A stretch of 64,000 bases of DNA from Aphanomyces cochlioides (taxonomy: Eukaryota; Oomycota; Saprolegniomycetes; Saprolegniales; Verrucalvaceae): positions 25,373 through 89,372 of the forward strand of contig JAHQRK010000055.1 in assembly GCA_019828595.1 (NCBI GenBank), in the 5' to 3' direction. The notes under the pieces were generated by a model. That model was given only the letters and a program-made list of their open reading frames with translations. It searched no databases and had not been told where the DNA came from. Each line of letters starts with the position of its first letter. Position 1 is the stretch's first letter. This document shows positions 1-12,100 of the stretch, one piece after another. Position numbers and translations under genes: made by a program.

Positions 1-69
1 CCCCTGCTTCAATCCATTTCAACCTCCCCTCTCACCCCTCCATTCTACTCATTTTCATCTGTACTCGTG

Positions 70-3000
70 ATGAGTGACAACAACTTCTCCGATGTCCCAA
101 CTGAACTCGTGGACTGGGACCCACAAATCATCTCCCTCAACACCAATGGCTTCTCCAACAGTCATCGGTACATCCTCGACAAACTATCAAGTGTTCACGA
201 CGTTTCCTTTATCCAAGAAACCCGTTTCCGCACGCCAAGTCTCCACGACCGTGTTGCGTTCCATTGGCAACGCATCACAAACCACGAAGGCTCTTTGTTC
301 TTTGAAGAGCCTATTTACCCTGAAGTATCCACGTCGCCAGCCACTGGAGGTCTGGCTACGTTGATACATCCTCACTCTCCTTTGAAGAACGCCACTCAAG
401 TCCCTCATGACAACCCAGTGCTTCGTGGTCGTTATCTACAAGTGCGATGTACTCTGGGTCCACTGACAGTCGTTCTCCACAATATCTATGCGCCGGCAGC
501 CTTCCAACAACGAGCAAGTTACTTCGAAGAATTGCCACGCGACTTTCCTCCACATGCGCTCCACATTGTTGGAGGAGATTTCAACTGCACTCTCAACAAA
601 GATTTGGATTCGTTGAGACCCAGTACCTCCACCATGGCCGGCACCCTTCAACTGGAACAATGGATGCACAGTTTGTCTCTGGTGGATCTGTTTCGCCGTC
701 AAAACCCCGTGGCACGAGCCTTCACAAGTCCCACACTCACCAACCGACTTGACTACATCTTTTGTTCGTCCACCTTGGCGGGTCTTCGTCATTGGAAGGC
801 GACGCACATGCCACACGTTCCACAGGCTGACCACGTGGCTTGTCGTATCATCACAAAGCGTCAAACATTGCGCCATGGCTCTGGATCATGGAAAGCTCCA
901 ACTTGGCTACTTCGTCTACCACGAGCGGCCGAGATTGTTCATGGATGTCTGGATCGATTTTTGGACAAGTCTCCAACATTCCACAATATCTCCAAGGCCT
1001 ACGACATGCTGGTCAATGATATCCGCTCCCAACTCAAAGAATTCCATTCTCAACGATTGGAGAAACAACGTCTGCCGTTGAAGAAGTTAGCTGTCGAGAT
1101 CGCTTCGCTTTTGCAAGTCCCCAACATGCGTCAAGATTCAGTGCTGGTGGATCGAGTGCGAGACCTTCAAAAGCAAATTCACGAGCTGCAAGATCGAGAC
1201 AAGCAGTTTCGTCAAGACCAGGCGTTCCAACTTCATTTGTACAAAGCAGAGCGCTCGTCCAAGTTCCACTTCATGTCTCCTGTCCCTACCCCCTTGAAGA
1301 AGACAGTCTTCAAAGAGTTGGTGGATGTCAATGGAAATGTTGTCTCCAATCAACAAGGCATGTCTGACGTCCTGGTCGACTACTACAAGGACTTGTTTGC
1401 AGCTCCCGAGGTGCAGCGATCTGGAGACGAAGTGTCGTCATTTCTGACCCCATTGACTCGACACAAGCAACTGCCAGAGCAAGCCCAGAAAGAGCTGTCG
1501 GCTCCCTTGCGCGCCAACGAGTTCTATCATGCTATTCGACACAGCAGTTCGAACTCAGCGCCAGGTCCCAACGCTCTGCCATTCGAAGTCCTCAAACTTG
1601 CACCTCACAAGTGGTCGTTGGTATTGGAGCTGCTATTCACACACCAGCTCCATTCTCACCCTCGCTTGACTCCCATGCAACTTGTCAGTACGCTGGTGTT
1701 GCTGCACAAGAAAGGCCCCAAGTCACAGGCCAAGAACTATCGGCCCATTAGCCTACTCAACACGGATGTGAAAATCCTGACGAGTATTCTGGCTTATCGA
1801 CTCCAGCGCCACATTCGACACATCATCCACCCGGACCAGCAAGGCTTTATCCGTCGAAGCAATATCCAAACCAATATTGCACGACTGGATGACATGCTGC
1901 ACCACATCAAACTACACAGTCCGTCCTCGATGGTGGCACTGCTTGACTTTGAGAAAGCTTTTGATCGCGTGGACCACGCGTACTTGCTCCGCGTCCTCCG
2001 TCACTATGGCTTTCCCGAAACCTTTGTTGACATGGTTCGCGTACTGTACTCGGGCCGCAAGTCTCGCATCTTGGTGAACGGCTTCTTGTCCAAGCCAGTT
2101 CACATCTCACGCGGTGTGTTGCAAGGTGATCCACTGTCGCCACTTCTGTTTGTGATGCTTTGGAACCGATGTGCCAACTCCTACGGCAACACTCCAACTA
2201 TGGCATCAAGTGTGGGGATCGCTACCACACTGGGAGTTACTTTGCCGACGACTCGCAACTCTATGCGGCAAATGAGACGTGCCTCCACCGGCAGCTTGCA
2301 TTGGTTCAAACCTTTTGCGACAAGTCTGGTTTCCGACTCAACGTAGACAAGACCCAAATTCTGACCTACAGCCAGTTGAATGGGAACCTTGCCTCACTAC
2401 AAGTTACTTCCGACAGTCCCGTGAAGGCTCTTGGTATCTTGGTTGCGCCCAATCTTTCTCCATTGGCACGTTTCAATTACGTGTTTGAGAAGTTTGTGGC
2501 TCGCTTGTCTTTGTGGCTCTACAAGGCTCGAACCATGGCCGGAAAAGTCACTATCCTGCACAGCATATGTCTGCCTGTGTTATGGTACCAACTGGCTTTT
2601 GTCCCTGCCGACAAAGACCTGGCCAAAAAGATCGACAAGGCCATGCTTCAATTTATGCATGGTGAAGAAATCAACCCATCCTCCTCTGTCTATGGCCTCC
2701 GTTTGATCAAAAAGGAGATCATATTCATGCCGAAGAAGTCCGGTGGCTTAGGCCTGCACCATGCACTTGCTTTATGGCAACAACACAACCGCTCTGTCAT
2801 GATCAGATGCATTCAAGCCATCACCACCCCACCCCGCAAGTCTGCCATGTCCGCCTGGATTACGCCGGGCTATACTCTCCTCGAGAAGGCTTTTCATCCA
2901 TGGGGTTCCCCCCGAGATCTCCTCTTGGCAAATGGCTCTTCTGCATTCATCAGACAACTGTACAAGAATCCCAATATCACTCCAATGTAGAAAGCCTTAT

Positions 3001-4124
3001 TGAGTAGCTGGTTTGAATCCCGCTGGACTCCGTACGGCTGTCCAAATCACATCTCATCTTTGGATGTTCCCCTTTGGCACAACTCGTATCTGCCTGGACT
3101 CGAAGACCTATACGATCAGTGCTCTACATCGACGCAAGACCAAGCCAATGTATTGGCTTCGCTTCACATCACGAAGTTGTCGCATTTGTTGACTCCGTGT
3201 CAGCGAGTTTGGCCAGCTTCGATCTTGTTCGACAAAATCAACCGTGCCTGCCGCCAAGCCAATTTTGTCCCTCCAACGAAACAATGGATCTCAATCTTGG
3301 TGACCAAGTTATCACGATTGTTTGAGATTGTTTCTGAAGAGGATGCTCCCGTGTTCCACTTGCCGACGCCAAGCTCTGAATGGATGGAATGGCACTGGAT
3401 GATTCACCCTGACTCGAGTCCGATCTTGTTGGCGCTTGCGACTTCGAAATCGGCTAAGATCAGAGCTTCTCCAGCTGTCAGCTCGTCCATTCTTCCTACC
3501 AAGCATCTCAACCTGCCATCCAACTTTTACGAAGACCCCAAGCGCCTTACCCAACTTGCCGCCTTCCTCCAACCCGACCACATTCTCCCTCGATATGGAG
3601 AGTTCATTTTCAAGACCCTTCTCCGCGCCAACGCCATGCAATATCTGTTTCAGTACCAAGACCCCAAGCCGACGTGTGTCTTCTGTCGTGTCAATGAGAC
3701 GTACGAGCATTTCCTGTTCTCTTGTGGATATGGTCAATCTGTTTGGTATTTCTTCAAGACAATCCAGCGACTGCTCGAGTGTTCCTTTCCGTCGACTTGT
3801 CTGGAAATGTTCTACGAGACGCCCAAGCCGTCCGATGGATACTACATCCGTGGCTATCTGAAGATCTGGCCGATTGTCCGAGCCTGCGTGTATTATCAAA
3901 TATGGCTCCAACGTGCCGATCGCACCTTTCGACCCGACCTCACAGCGAAGAGTCCGATGGAAGTTGCCATTCATGCTGCCTCTTTGATCAAGCTACATCT
4001 ACAACAGCTCCTGGTTGATCTCCCTCTCAAGAAGGGATACACCAAGGTATTCAATGTGCTCAAGCATCTATCTTCGGACCCCTGGTTACGTCAACACATC
4101 ATTCCTAACAGCGTCGTTTCATGA
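70..4124 (+). pseudogene. LINE ORF2 (endonuclease-RT), broken copy 1
   Basis: ORF2 polyprotein of 1351 codons when intact: N-terminal apurinic-type endonuclease, central reverse transcriptase and C-terminal CCHC motif. Compared with the intact copy at 24386-28441, this copy has lost one base near 2156, just after the GVLQGDPLSP region of the RT. The original frame then runs out at 2346. The remaining coding sequence continues in another frame and meets a nonsense codon, TAG at 2988-2990, where the intact copy has Trp974. The same frame is then open to TGA at 4122-4124. The start chosen is the ATG at 70; the GTG just before it is not a plausible eukaryotic start. The frameshift lies upstream of the FADD catalytic motif, so no active RT is expected. 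Confidence 0.93.
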
Positions 4125-4270
4125 GTGAGCTGACGGCTCACTCACTTCATCTCCTGTTCAATGACCACTTTGCCATATTCTGTTTTCCAAGTTCTGTTTA
4201 TACAGTACGAGGCAAAATAGTAAGTCATTAGGGCCTTTGCTCAAAAATAAGGTTAATACAACTCATTTAA
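4125..4270 (+). other. Element 1 3' UTR with stem-loops
   Basis: Non-coding 3' end of the element. A 9-bp stem with a 5-nt loop (TGACG) spans 4122-4144 and includes the ORF2 stop codon in its left arm. A stretch at about 4206-4226 is complementary to the 5' end of the element (18 of 21 here, 19 of 21 in elements 3 and 4). The terminus carries GGTTAA and TTAACC arms, forming a terminal hairpin. There is no poly(A) or simple-repeat tail. Confidence 0.8.
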
Positions 4271-5006
4271 CCACGTCCTCTTGAGATTTTTCTTCTTCCT
4301 CTCCCGTTCTAGGAGGCTCAGCACAGGGGGCGACGCGGTTGGTGGCTGCTGGCTCAGTCCCATTGGTCACGAGAAAGGCCGGGGCCAGACCCCCAGTGAC
4401 AGGGGTAGAAGGGGAATCCATGCCATCCCCGCAGCACGGTGACTGGGGTACACCATTGCTCCGGCGAGAACCCAAATCGGGATACCGCCCCCGCCCCTCC
4501 GAAGAGGCCCCTGGGGGGAAGTAGACAGAACCGCAGGGTGTGCCCATAGGGGGGGCCCTCGTAGCCTCTAGGGCTGGCATGGACCCCGTTTTCTCGCCGC
4601 CTTCACTGGGGATCGACTCCAATTGGAGTCCAGGGAAGCAGCCACCACAGGCACAAGGCCCCAGTGGTTCGCCCTCCTGAGTGAGGGCTTCGCTAGACAA
4701 GTTAACGACAGTGGTCTGGGGGTCAACCACTGACCCACTGAGGTTGACCCCCCCTGGAACTCCGGCGAGTGGAGCACCAGGTGAAGCGCTGGGGGAGCGA
4801 GACGCAGATTGGTCTCCAGAGACGCTGTTGGGGTCGAACTCGACCTCCACTTCGGCCCTAGGGTTAGGTGTAGCGACATTACTCACACCACTTCCGCCAT
4901 CCTGATTGGACGACGAAAGTGGGTGAGGTGATACAATACCTGGAATGATGGTGACTCCGTGAGTGTTGGTCTCACGGAGCTCGGAACAGCTGTTGGCGTT
5001 GGACAT
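4263..5006 (-). pseudogene. ORF1 N-terminal fragment (inverted)
   Basis: Starts at the usual ORF1 ATG (complement of 5004-5006, residues MSNANSC) and encodes the Ser/Pro/Gly-rich N-terminal region with the short CACGGC cluster. After the acidic segment ending SQEDV it crosses the fragment junction at 4271 and stops three codons later in the neighbouring element terminus (VVK then stop). The product would be 247 aa, against about 1012 aa for full ORF1. The open frame has no break, with the uninterrupted G7 and C6 runs. I see no reason to think the fragment is functional. Confidence 0.85.
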
Positions 5007-5061
5007 TTTGAGCGCGGCGGCACTTGATAACTTCTTGACTTGAGGGGTACGAGGCAAATTC
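4271..5061 (-). mobile_element. Inverted 791-bp LINE 5' fragment
   Basis: Reverse-complement copy of the first ~791 bp of the element: 5' UTR and the first quarter of ORF1. It abuts the 3' end of element 1 on the left and satellite on the right. Its 5' end lacks the first ~6 nt of the family and is preceded, on its own strand, by satellite ending in CCAAGTGGAGAAAAAG. Together with 6734-7524 it makes a 791-bp inverted repeat around the satellite block. It keeps the 5' end and lacks the 3' end, the opposite of ordinary LINE truncation. Confidence 0.9.
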
Positions 5062-6727
5062 CTTTTTCTCCACTTGGTACCCACGTGCCACATGCATATC
5101 TCGACCCCATCGAGATACCCACTCGCCACGTCTGGCATGTTTGAATGGTGTCATGCTCGTGTGGTGGACGACCAAGCACCAACTTGGTCCGAAATCAACA
5201 CGCAAGAGTCCCAAGCATACCCCACAAACTGCATCTCGATGCCACTTTTTCTCCACTTGGTACCCACGTGCCACATGCATATCTCGACCCCATCGAGATA
5301 CCCACTCGCCACGTCTGGCATGTTTGAAAGGTGTCATGCTCGTGTGGTGGACGACCAAGCACCAACTTGTTCCGAAATTAACACGCGAGAGTCCCAAGCA
5401 TACCCCACAAACTGCATCTCGATGCCACTTTTTCTCCACTTGGTACCCACGTGCCACATGCATATCTCGACCCCATCGAGATACCCACTCGCCATGTCTG
5501 GCATGTTTGAAAGGTGTCATGCTCGTGTGGTGGACGACCAAGCACCAACTTGGTCCGAAATCAACACGCAAGAGTCCCAAGCATACCCCACAAACTGCAT
5601 CTCGATGCCACTTTTTCTCCACGTTTGGTACCCACGTGCCACATGCATATCTCGACCCCATCGAGATACCCACTCGCCATGTCTGGCATGTTTGAAAGGT
5701 GTCATGCTCGTGTGGTGGACGACCAAGCACCAACTTGGTCCGAAATCAACACGCGAGAGTCCCAAGCATACCCCACAAACTGCATCTCGATGCCACTTTT
5801 TCTCCACGTTTGGTACCCACGTGCCACATGCATATCTCGACCCCATCGAGATACCCACTCGCCACGTCTGGCATGTTTGAAAGGTGTCATGCTCGTGTGG
5901 TGGACGACCAAGCACCAACTTGGTCCGAAATTAACACGCGAGAGTCCCAAGCATACCCCACAAACTGCATCTCGATGCCACTTTTTCTCCACTTGGTACC
6001 CACGTGCCACATGCATATCTCGACCCCATCGAGATACCCACTCGCCATGTCTGGCATGTTTGAAAGGTGTCATGCTCGTGTGGTGGACGACCAAGCACCA
6101 ACTTGGTCCGAAATCAACACGCAAGAGTCCCAAGCATACCCCACAAACTGCATCTCGATGCCACTTTTTCTCCACGTTTGGTACCCACGTGCCACATGCA
6201 TATCTCGACCCCATCGAGATACCCACTCGCCATGTCTGGCATGTTTGAAAGGTGTCATGCTCGTGTGGTGGACGACCAAGCACCAACTTGTTCCGAAATC
6301 AACACGCGAGAGTCCCAAGCATACCCCACAAACTGCATCTCGATGCCACTTTTTCTCCACTTGGTACCCACGTGCCACATGCATATCTCGACCCCATCGA
6401 GATACCCACTCGCCATGTCTGGCATGTTTGAAAGGTGTCATGCTCGTGTGGTGGACGACCAAGCACCAACTTGTTCCGAAATCAACACGCGAGAGTCCCA
6501 AGCATACCCCACAAACTGCATCTCGATGCCACTTTTTCTCCACTTTTGGTACCCACGTGCCACATGCATATCTCGACCCCATCGAGATACCCACTCGCCA
6601 TGTCTGGCATGTTTGAAAGGTGTCATGCTCGTGTGGTGGACGACCAAGCACCAACTTGGTCCGAAATCAACACGCAAGAGTCCCAAGCATACCCCACAAA
6701 CTGCATCTCGATGCCACTTTTTCTCCA
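5062..6727 (-). repeat. Satellite block, nine 183-bp monomers
   Basis: Nine copies of the 183-bp satellite in the reverse orientation to the main array. Four monomers have 2-bp insertions at the CCACTTGG site (reading CCACGTTTGG or CCACTTTTGG), which fully accounts for the block length. The block begins and ends with CTTTTTCTCCA, so both flanking LINE fragments break in the same part of the monomer. Some monomers have the GTTAATTT and GGAACAAG alleles common at the right end of the big array. Confidence 0.95.
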
Positions 6728-9049
6728 ACTTCCGAATTTGCCTCGTACCCCTCAAGTCAAGAAGTTATCAAGTGCCGCCGCGCTCAAAATGTCCAACGCC
6801 AACAGCTGTTCCGAGCTCCGTGAGACCAACACTCACGGAGTCACCATCATTCCAGGTATTGTATCACCTCACCCACTTTCGTCGTCCAATCAGGATGGCG
6901 GAAGTGGTGTGAGTAATGTCGCTACACCTAACCCTAGGGCCGAAGTGGAGGTCGAGTTCGACCCCAACAGCGTCTCTGGAGACCAATCTGCGTCTCGCTC
7001 CCCCAGCGCTTCACCTGGTGCTCCACTCGCCGGAGTTCCAGGGGGGGTCAACCTCAGTGGGTCAGTGGTTGACCCCCAGACCACTGTCGTTAACTTGTCT
7101 AGCGAAGCCCTCACTCAGGAGGGCGAACCACTGGGGCCTTGTGCCTGTGGTGGCTGCTTCCCTGGACTCCAATTGGAGTCGATCCCCAGTGAAGGCGGCG
7201 AGAAAACGGGGTCCATGCCAGCCCTAGAGGCTACGAGGGCCCCCCCTATGGGCACACCCTGCGGTTCTGTCTACTTCCCCCCAGGGGCCTCTTCGGAGGG
7301 GCGGGGGCGGTATCCCGATTTGGGTTCTCGCCGGAGCAATGGTGTACCCCAGTCACCGTGCTGCGGGGATGGCATGGATTCCCCTTCTACCCCTGTCACT
7401 GGGGGTCTGGCCCCGGCCTTTCTCGTGACCAATGGGACTGAGCCAGCAGCCACCAACCGCGTCGCCCCCTGTGCTGAGCCTCCTAGAACGGGAGAGGAAG
7501 AAGAAAAATCTCAAGAGGACGTGGATATGGTCTCTGGAGACGCCGAGGGGAAGGATTCGACTGAAACCGAGGCCTTAACCGACGAGGGAAATACTCAAAT
7601 TCACTCGGAGGTTGATGGGTCAGGCGACATTAACGGCCAAGCGAAGCCGTGTGATACTCCTGGAGAAGTTATTCAAGAGGAACAATCGACAAACAATGAC
7701 AATGACCAGTCAAATCAAGACATTGTCGACAAATCCGTTGCTCAAGGAAATGGCGCTGTTGATCCTCCTACCGCGGCAGACAAAATACAAGGCGATCAAG
7801 AGCAACAAAACGCTGAAAGGGCCAATCCATGGACGCAAAAGACTCCCGGCAAGGATTCAGCTTCGTCCAAGAAAGATTCCAAGCAAGGCAATGCCCCCAA
7901 AGGCGCGAAACATCGCAACACTGGTGCTCATGCTATTGCCGATGACGATATTGCGCGATGCGAGGCCATGGCGGACGCATTCTACAAAGACTCTGGTGAC
8001 ATGGACGCCTTCATTGAAAACATTTTGCTCACCCCCCAGTCCCAAGTGTACGAGCTCACAGTCAAGTTGGGCGAAGCCTACAAGGACTGGTCCGAAAAAG
8101 TCATCTGCGATCAATTTGTCAAGGAAAATCCTGGTTCGTTATGGGGCTCCAAATTTCCGAACATTTTGATCCACAAGAAGAACCCACAGACCATTGTGAT
8201 CTCAAGTTACAACTTGTCTACGTGCGTGGAAATGGGAGGCACAACGTTTCGACTTGGTGGCAAAGACTTCCTGGTTCCCAAATACTCGCGTTATGGCAAC
8301 AACTACTACGTTACGTTCAACAAGGTCAGTCACCCTTCGATGGCCAAGGCAATTGTCAAGAAAATGGCTGCATTGACCAAGTCAGTGATAGCAGCATTCA
8401 ACCCTACTGCTGGTCAGAACATCAAGTCGCCGCATTTGAGAGTCATTTTCAAGTCGCCTGCGCCTCCTGCAGTGCTGGTGCCAAAATCCGGCGACGCACT
8501 ACGCGAAATCACCATTACGGATCCGTCGGGTCAGCCTTTTGTCGTCGTGTTTCAGCACAAGATCGCTGCTCTGAACAAGACATTGCCTCCGTCGATTGTT
8601 TCACGACGTGCAGAGGCCAAGGCTGAAAAAGCGAAGGCAAAAGCGGCCAAGGCAGCGGCAAAATCTCCTCCGTCAGGAGAAAAAGAACCTGAACATGATG
8701 GAGACGATCATGATCAAGACCCTGGAACAAATGCGGAAGGCGAGGCCGACTCAACTGAGGCATCTGAAGATGGTCAAGATGAACAACCACAGCCAACAGC
8801 TCCTTCTCATGGCTCTGATGTCGATATGTCTGGTGACAGCGATCCCCCTAACAACAATGGACAAGACAAACAACAAGAAGATGTGGAAATGTCTACCAAC
8901 GAATCGCCCGCTCTTGCTCCACCAAGTGAGCAGCCCAAGAACTCGCTGGACCTTCAATTGGTAACGGGCTACCGGTCTGGACCAGCTCCAAAACGTACTT
9001 TGCCTTCGTCCCCACGTTTGGATCCCCTGCCGACATCCAACCGTTTTCA
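6728..9049 (+). mobile_element. 3'-truncated LINE copy (first 2.3 kb)
   Basis: Carries the genuine 5' end (ACTTCCGAATTTGCC), the 5' UTR and about three quarters of ORF1, then stops at CCGTTTTCA (9041-9049), where the 5' end of full-length element 2 begins one base later. LINE insertions normally lose the 5' end, so a copy that keeps it and loses the 3' end points to nested insertion followed by loss of the distal part, or to recombination between copies. It is flanked on the left by satellite ending CTTTTTCTCCA. Confidence 0.9.
6789..9049 (+). pseudogene. ORF1 fragment lacking C-terminus, unit 1
   Basis: Begins at the ORF1 ATG (6789) and is uninterrupted for about 754 codons, up to the SNRFH sequence where the intact protein would continue with an acidic ILEEDD segment. 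The C-terminal ~258 residues are missing. Present are the Ser/Pro/Gly-rich N-terminus, the acidic Gln/Asn-rich segment, the conserved-looking central region (roughly residues 400-600), and the Lys/Ala-rich and second acidic segments. The frame runs on through the 5' UTR of the next element into its ORF1 and stops at 9393-9395, so a chimeric ORF1-ORF1 reading frame exists by chance. Confidence 0.88.
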
Positions 9050-9110
9050 CCTTCCGAATTTGCCTCGTACCCCTCAAGTCAAGAAGTTATCAAGTGCCGC
9101 CGCGCTCAAA

Positions 9111-12100
9111 ATGTCCAACGCCAACAGCTGTTCCGAGCTCCGTGAGACCAACACTCACGGAGTCACCATCATTCCAGGTATTGTATCACCTCACCCACTT
9201 TCGTCGTCCAATCAGGATGGCGGAAGTGGTGTGAGTAATGTCTCTACACCTAACCCTAGGGCCGAAGTGGAGGTCGAGTTCGACCCCAACAGCGTCTCTG
9301 GAGACCAATCTGCGTCTCGCTCCCCCAGCGCTTCACCTGGTGCTCCACTCGCCGGAGTTCCAGGGGGGGGTCAACCTCAGTGGGTCAGTGGTTGACCCCC
9401 AGACCACTGTCGTTAACTTGTCTAGCGAAGCCCTCACTCAGGAGGGCGAACCACTGGGGCCTTGTGCCTGTGGTGGCTGCTTCCCTGGACTCCAATTGGA
9501 GTCGATCCCCAGTGAAGGCGGCGAGAAAACGGGGTCCATGCCAGCCCTAGAGGCTACGAGGGCCCCCCCTATGGGCACACCCTGCGGTTCTGTCTACTTC
9601 CCCCAGGGGCCTCTTCGGAGGGGCGGGGGCGGTATCCCGATTTGGGTTCTCGCCGGAGCAATGGTGTACCCCAGTCACCGTGCTGCGGGGATGGCATGGA
9701 TTCCCCTTCTACCCCTGTCACTGGGGGTCTGGCCCCGGCCTTTCTCGTGACCAATGGGACTGAGCCAGCAGCCACCAACCGCGTCGCCCCCTGTGCTGAG
9801 CCTCCTAGAACGGGAGAGGAAGAAGAAAAATCTCAAGAGGACGTGGATATGGTCTCTGGAGACGCCGAGGGGAAGGATTCGACTGAAACCGAGGCCTTAA
9901 CCGACGAGGGAAATACTCAAATTCACTCGGAGGTTGATGGGTCAGGCGACATTAACGGCCAAGCGAAGCCGTGTGATACTCCTGGAGAAGTTATTCAAGA
10001 GGAACAATCGACAAACAATGACAATGACCAGTCAAATCAAGACATTGTCGACAAATCCGTTGCTCAAGGAAATGGCGCTGTTGATCCTCCTACCGCGGCA
10101 GACAAAATACAAGGCGATCAAGAGCAACAAAACGCTGAAAGGGCCAATCCATGGACGCAAAAGACTCCCGGCAAGGATTCAGCTTCGTCCAAGAAAGATT
10201 CCAAGCAAGGCAATGCCCCCAAAGGCGCGAAACATCGCAACACTGGTGCTCATGCTATTGCCGATGACGATATTGCGCGATGCGAGGCCATGGCGGACGC
10301 ATTCTACAAAGACTCTGGTGACATGGACGCCTTCATTGAAAACATTTTGCTCACCCCCCAGTCCCAAGTGTACGAGCTTACAGTCAAGTTGGGCGAAGGC
10401 TACAAGGACTGGTCCGAAAAAGTCATCTGCGATCAATTTGTCAAGGAAAATCCTGGTTCGTTATGGGGCTCCAAATTTCCGAACATTTTGATCCACAAGA
10501 AGAACCCACAGACCATTGTGATCTCAAGTTACAACTTGTCTACGTGCGTGGAAATGGGAGGCACAACGTTTCGACTTGGTGGCAAAGACTTCCTGGTTCC
10601 CAAATACTCGCGTTATGGCAACAACTACTACGTTACGTTCAACAAGGTCAGTCACCCTTCGATGGCCAAGGCAATTGTCAAGAAAATGGCTGTATTGACC
10701 AAGTCAGTGATAGCAGCATTCAACCCTACTGCTGGTCAGAACATCAAGTCGCCGCATTTGAGAGTCATTTTCAAGTCGTCTGCGCCTCCTGCAGTGTTGG
10801 TACCAAAATCCGGCGACGCACTACGCGAAATCACCATTACGGATCCGTCGGGTCAGCCTTTTGTCGTCGTGTTTCAGCACAAGATCGCTGCTCTGAACAA
10901 GACATTGCCTCCGTCGATTGTTTCACGACGTGCAGAGGCCAAGGCTGAAAAAGCGAAGGCAAAAGCGGCCAAGGCAGCGGCAAAATCTCCTCCGTCAGGA
11001 GAAAAAGAACCTGAAGATGATGGAGACGATCATGATCAAGACCCTGGAACAAATGCGGAAGGCGAGGCCGACTCAACTGAGGCATCTGGAGATCGTCAAG
11101 ATGAACAACCACAGCCAACAGCTCCTTCTCATGGCTCTGATGTCGATATGTCTGGTGACAGCGATCCCCCTAACAACAATGGACAAGACAAACAACAAGA
11201 AGATGTGGAAATGTCTACCAACGAATCGCCCGCTCTTGCTCCACCAAGTGAGCAGCCCAAGAACTCGCTGGACCTTCAATTGGTAACGGGCTACCGGTCT
11301 GGACCAGCTCCAAAACGTACTTTGCCTTCGTCCCCACGTTTGGATCCCCTGCCGACATCCAACCGTTTTCATATCCTCGAAGAAGACGACGTGGAACTCT
11401 CGTTTGAAGACTTTGCAGTGCCTCGAATTGTATTGGACGATTCAAGTGCGCCACGCCCGAAAAAGACCAAAGGCAAAGCGAAGAAACAACGACTTAACAA
11501 GTCTGCTGCAGCCCACCTCGAATTGGCGAAGAAGATCATTCGAGACAAGAAAGTCGAAGGCAGTATCACCGAATGTCAACGCATTTTGCGAGATGATCCT
11601 CAGCTCGTTGCACATGCTATGTACGCACAAGATGAAGACCTCAGTTTGTTTCAGTCACTTGTTGCAACCAAGACTATTGAGCGCAAGATGGCTTTGTTAA
11701 AAGCTCAAGGCAAGCCTCACAACTACAAACATCACGTCAACTTCATGGCTCAATACAAGATTCACCCGTCAGAAATCTTGGAAGAATTGACCACGGACAT
11801 ACCAGAGATCAAGCGCATCCTCTTTGCACTTGCTACGATTGACTTATTCCTCTCAAATCGGGCCCCAGACCTCTACACAAACTCGGAGGCACTGACTGTT
11901 CTATTGAACCAAGAAGCAACAAGATTGCCTGACACCAACTGCTTGACGGACTGGTCGCTGTTTGCTTTGATCGAAAACTTCAGCGACAATCTCGAGAAGT
12001 TCACTTTGCCGGCTCCCGTCTTGTCGGCCATCTCGATGCTCAAAAGCATCACCAACAATTACCACATCGACGAGCTCTGTAGCAAAGCTCACCACTCCAT

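Larger units (their letters stand above)
1..4270 (+). mobile_element. LINE element 1, 3' part (cut by window edge)
   Basis: This is a non-LTR retrotransposon copy entering at the window edge. It begins in the ORF1-ORF2 spacer (1-69), followed by ORF2 and a 146-bp 3' UTR that ends in the family terminus around 4255-4273. By comparison with the neighbouring units, its ORF1 would lie just left of the window. The 3' end abuts an inverted 5' fragment of the same family, not satellite. It shares most alleles with element 2, including the nonsense codon at 2988, so the two belong to one subgroup. Confidence 0.93.
4271..7524. repeat. Inverted repeat: 791-bp LINE arms around satellite
   Basis: The left arm (4271-5061) is the reverse complement of the right arm (6734-7524), both 791 bp and, where I compared them, essentially identical (they share the Ala allele in SNVATPNP, for example). 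The 1.67-kb loop is satellite. The second unit repeats the arrangement at 16428-17220 and about 18893-19682. Transcription across either would give a long RNA hairpin. Confidence 0.88.

Noticed and set aside
67..69. GTG as start of ORF2
   Set aside because: The in-frame ATG follows directly and is kept in every copy. GTG starts are not expected in eukaryotic cytoplasmic translation.
4339..4524. Small ORFs on the strand opposite ORF1 and ORF2 (for example 61-220 codons)
   Set aside because: They mirror the coding strand, recur only because the elements are repeated, and show no motif or start context of their own.
4271..5061. Twin-priming inversion of element 1
   Set aside because: Twin priming places an inverted 5' segment upstream of the 3' segment in one insertion. 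Here the inverted piece is downstream of the 3' end and includes the very 5' end of the element, so another mechanism is needed.
6928..6940. Telomere-like ACCTAACCCTAGGG inside ORF1
   Set aside because: It is a single short coding stretch with no tandem telomeric repetition.
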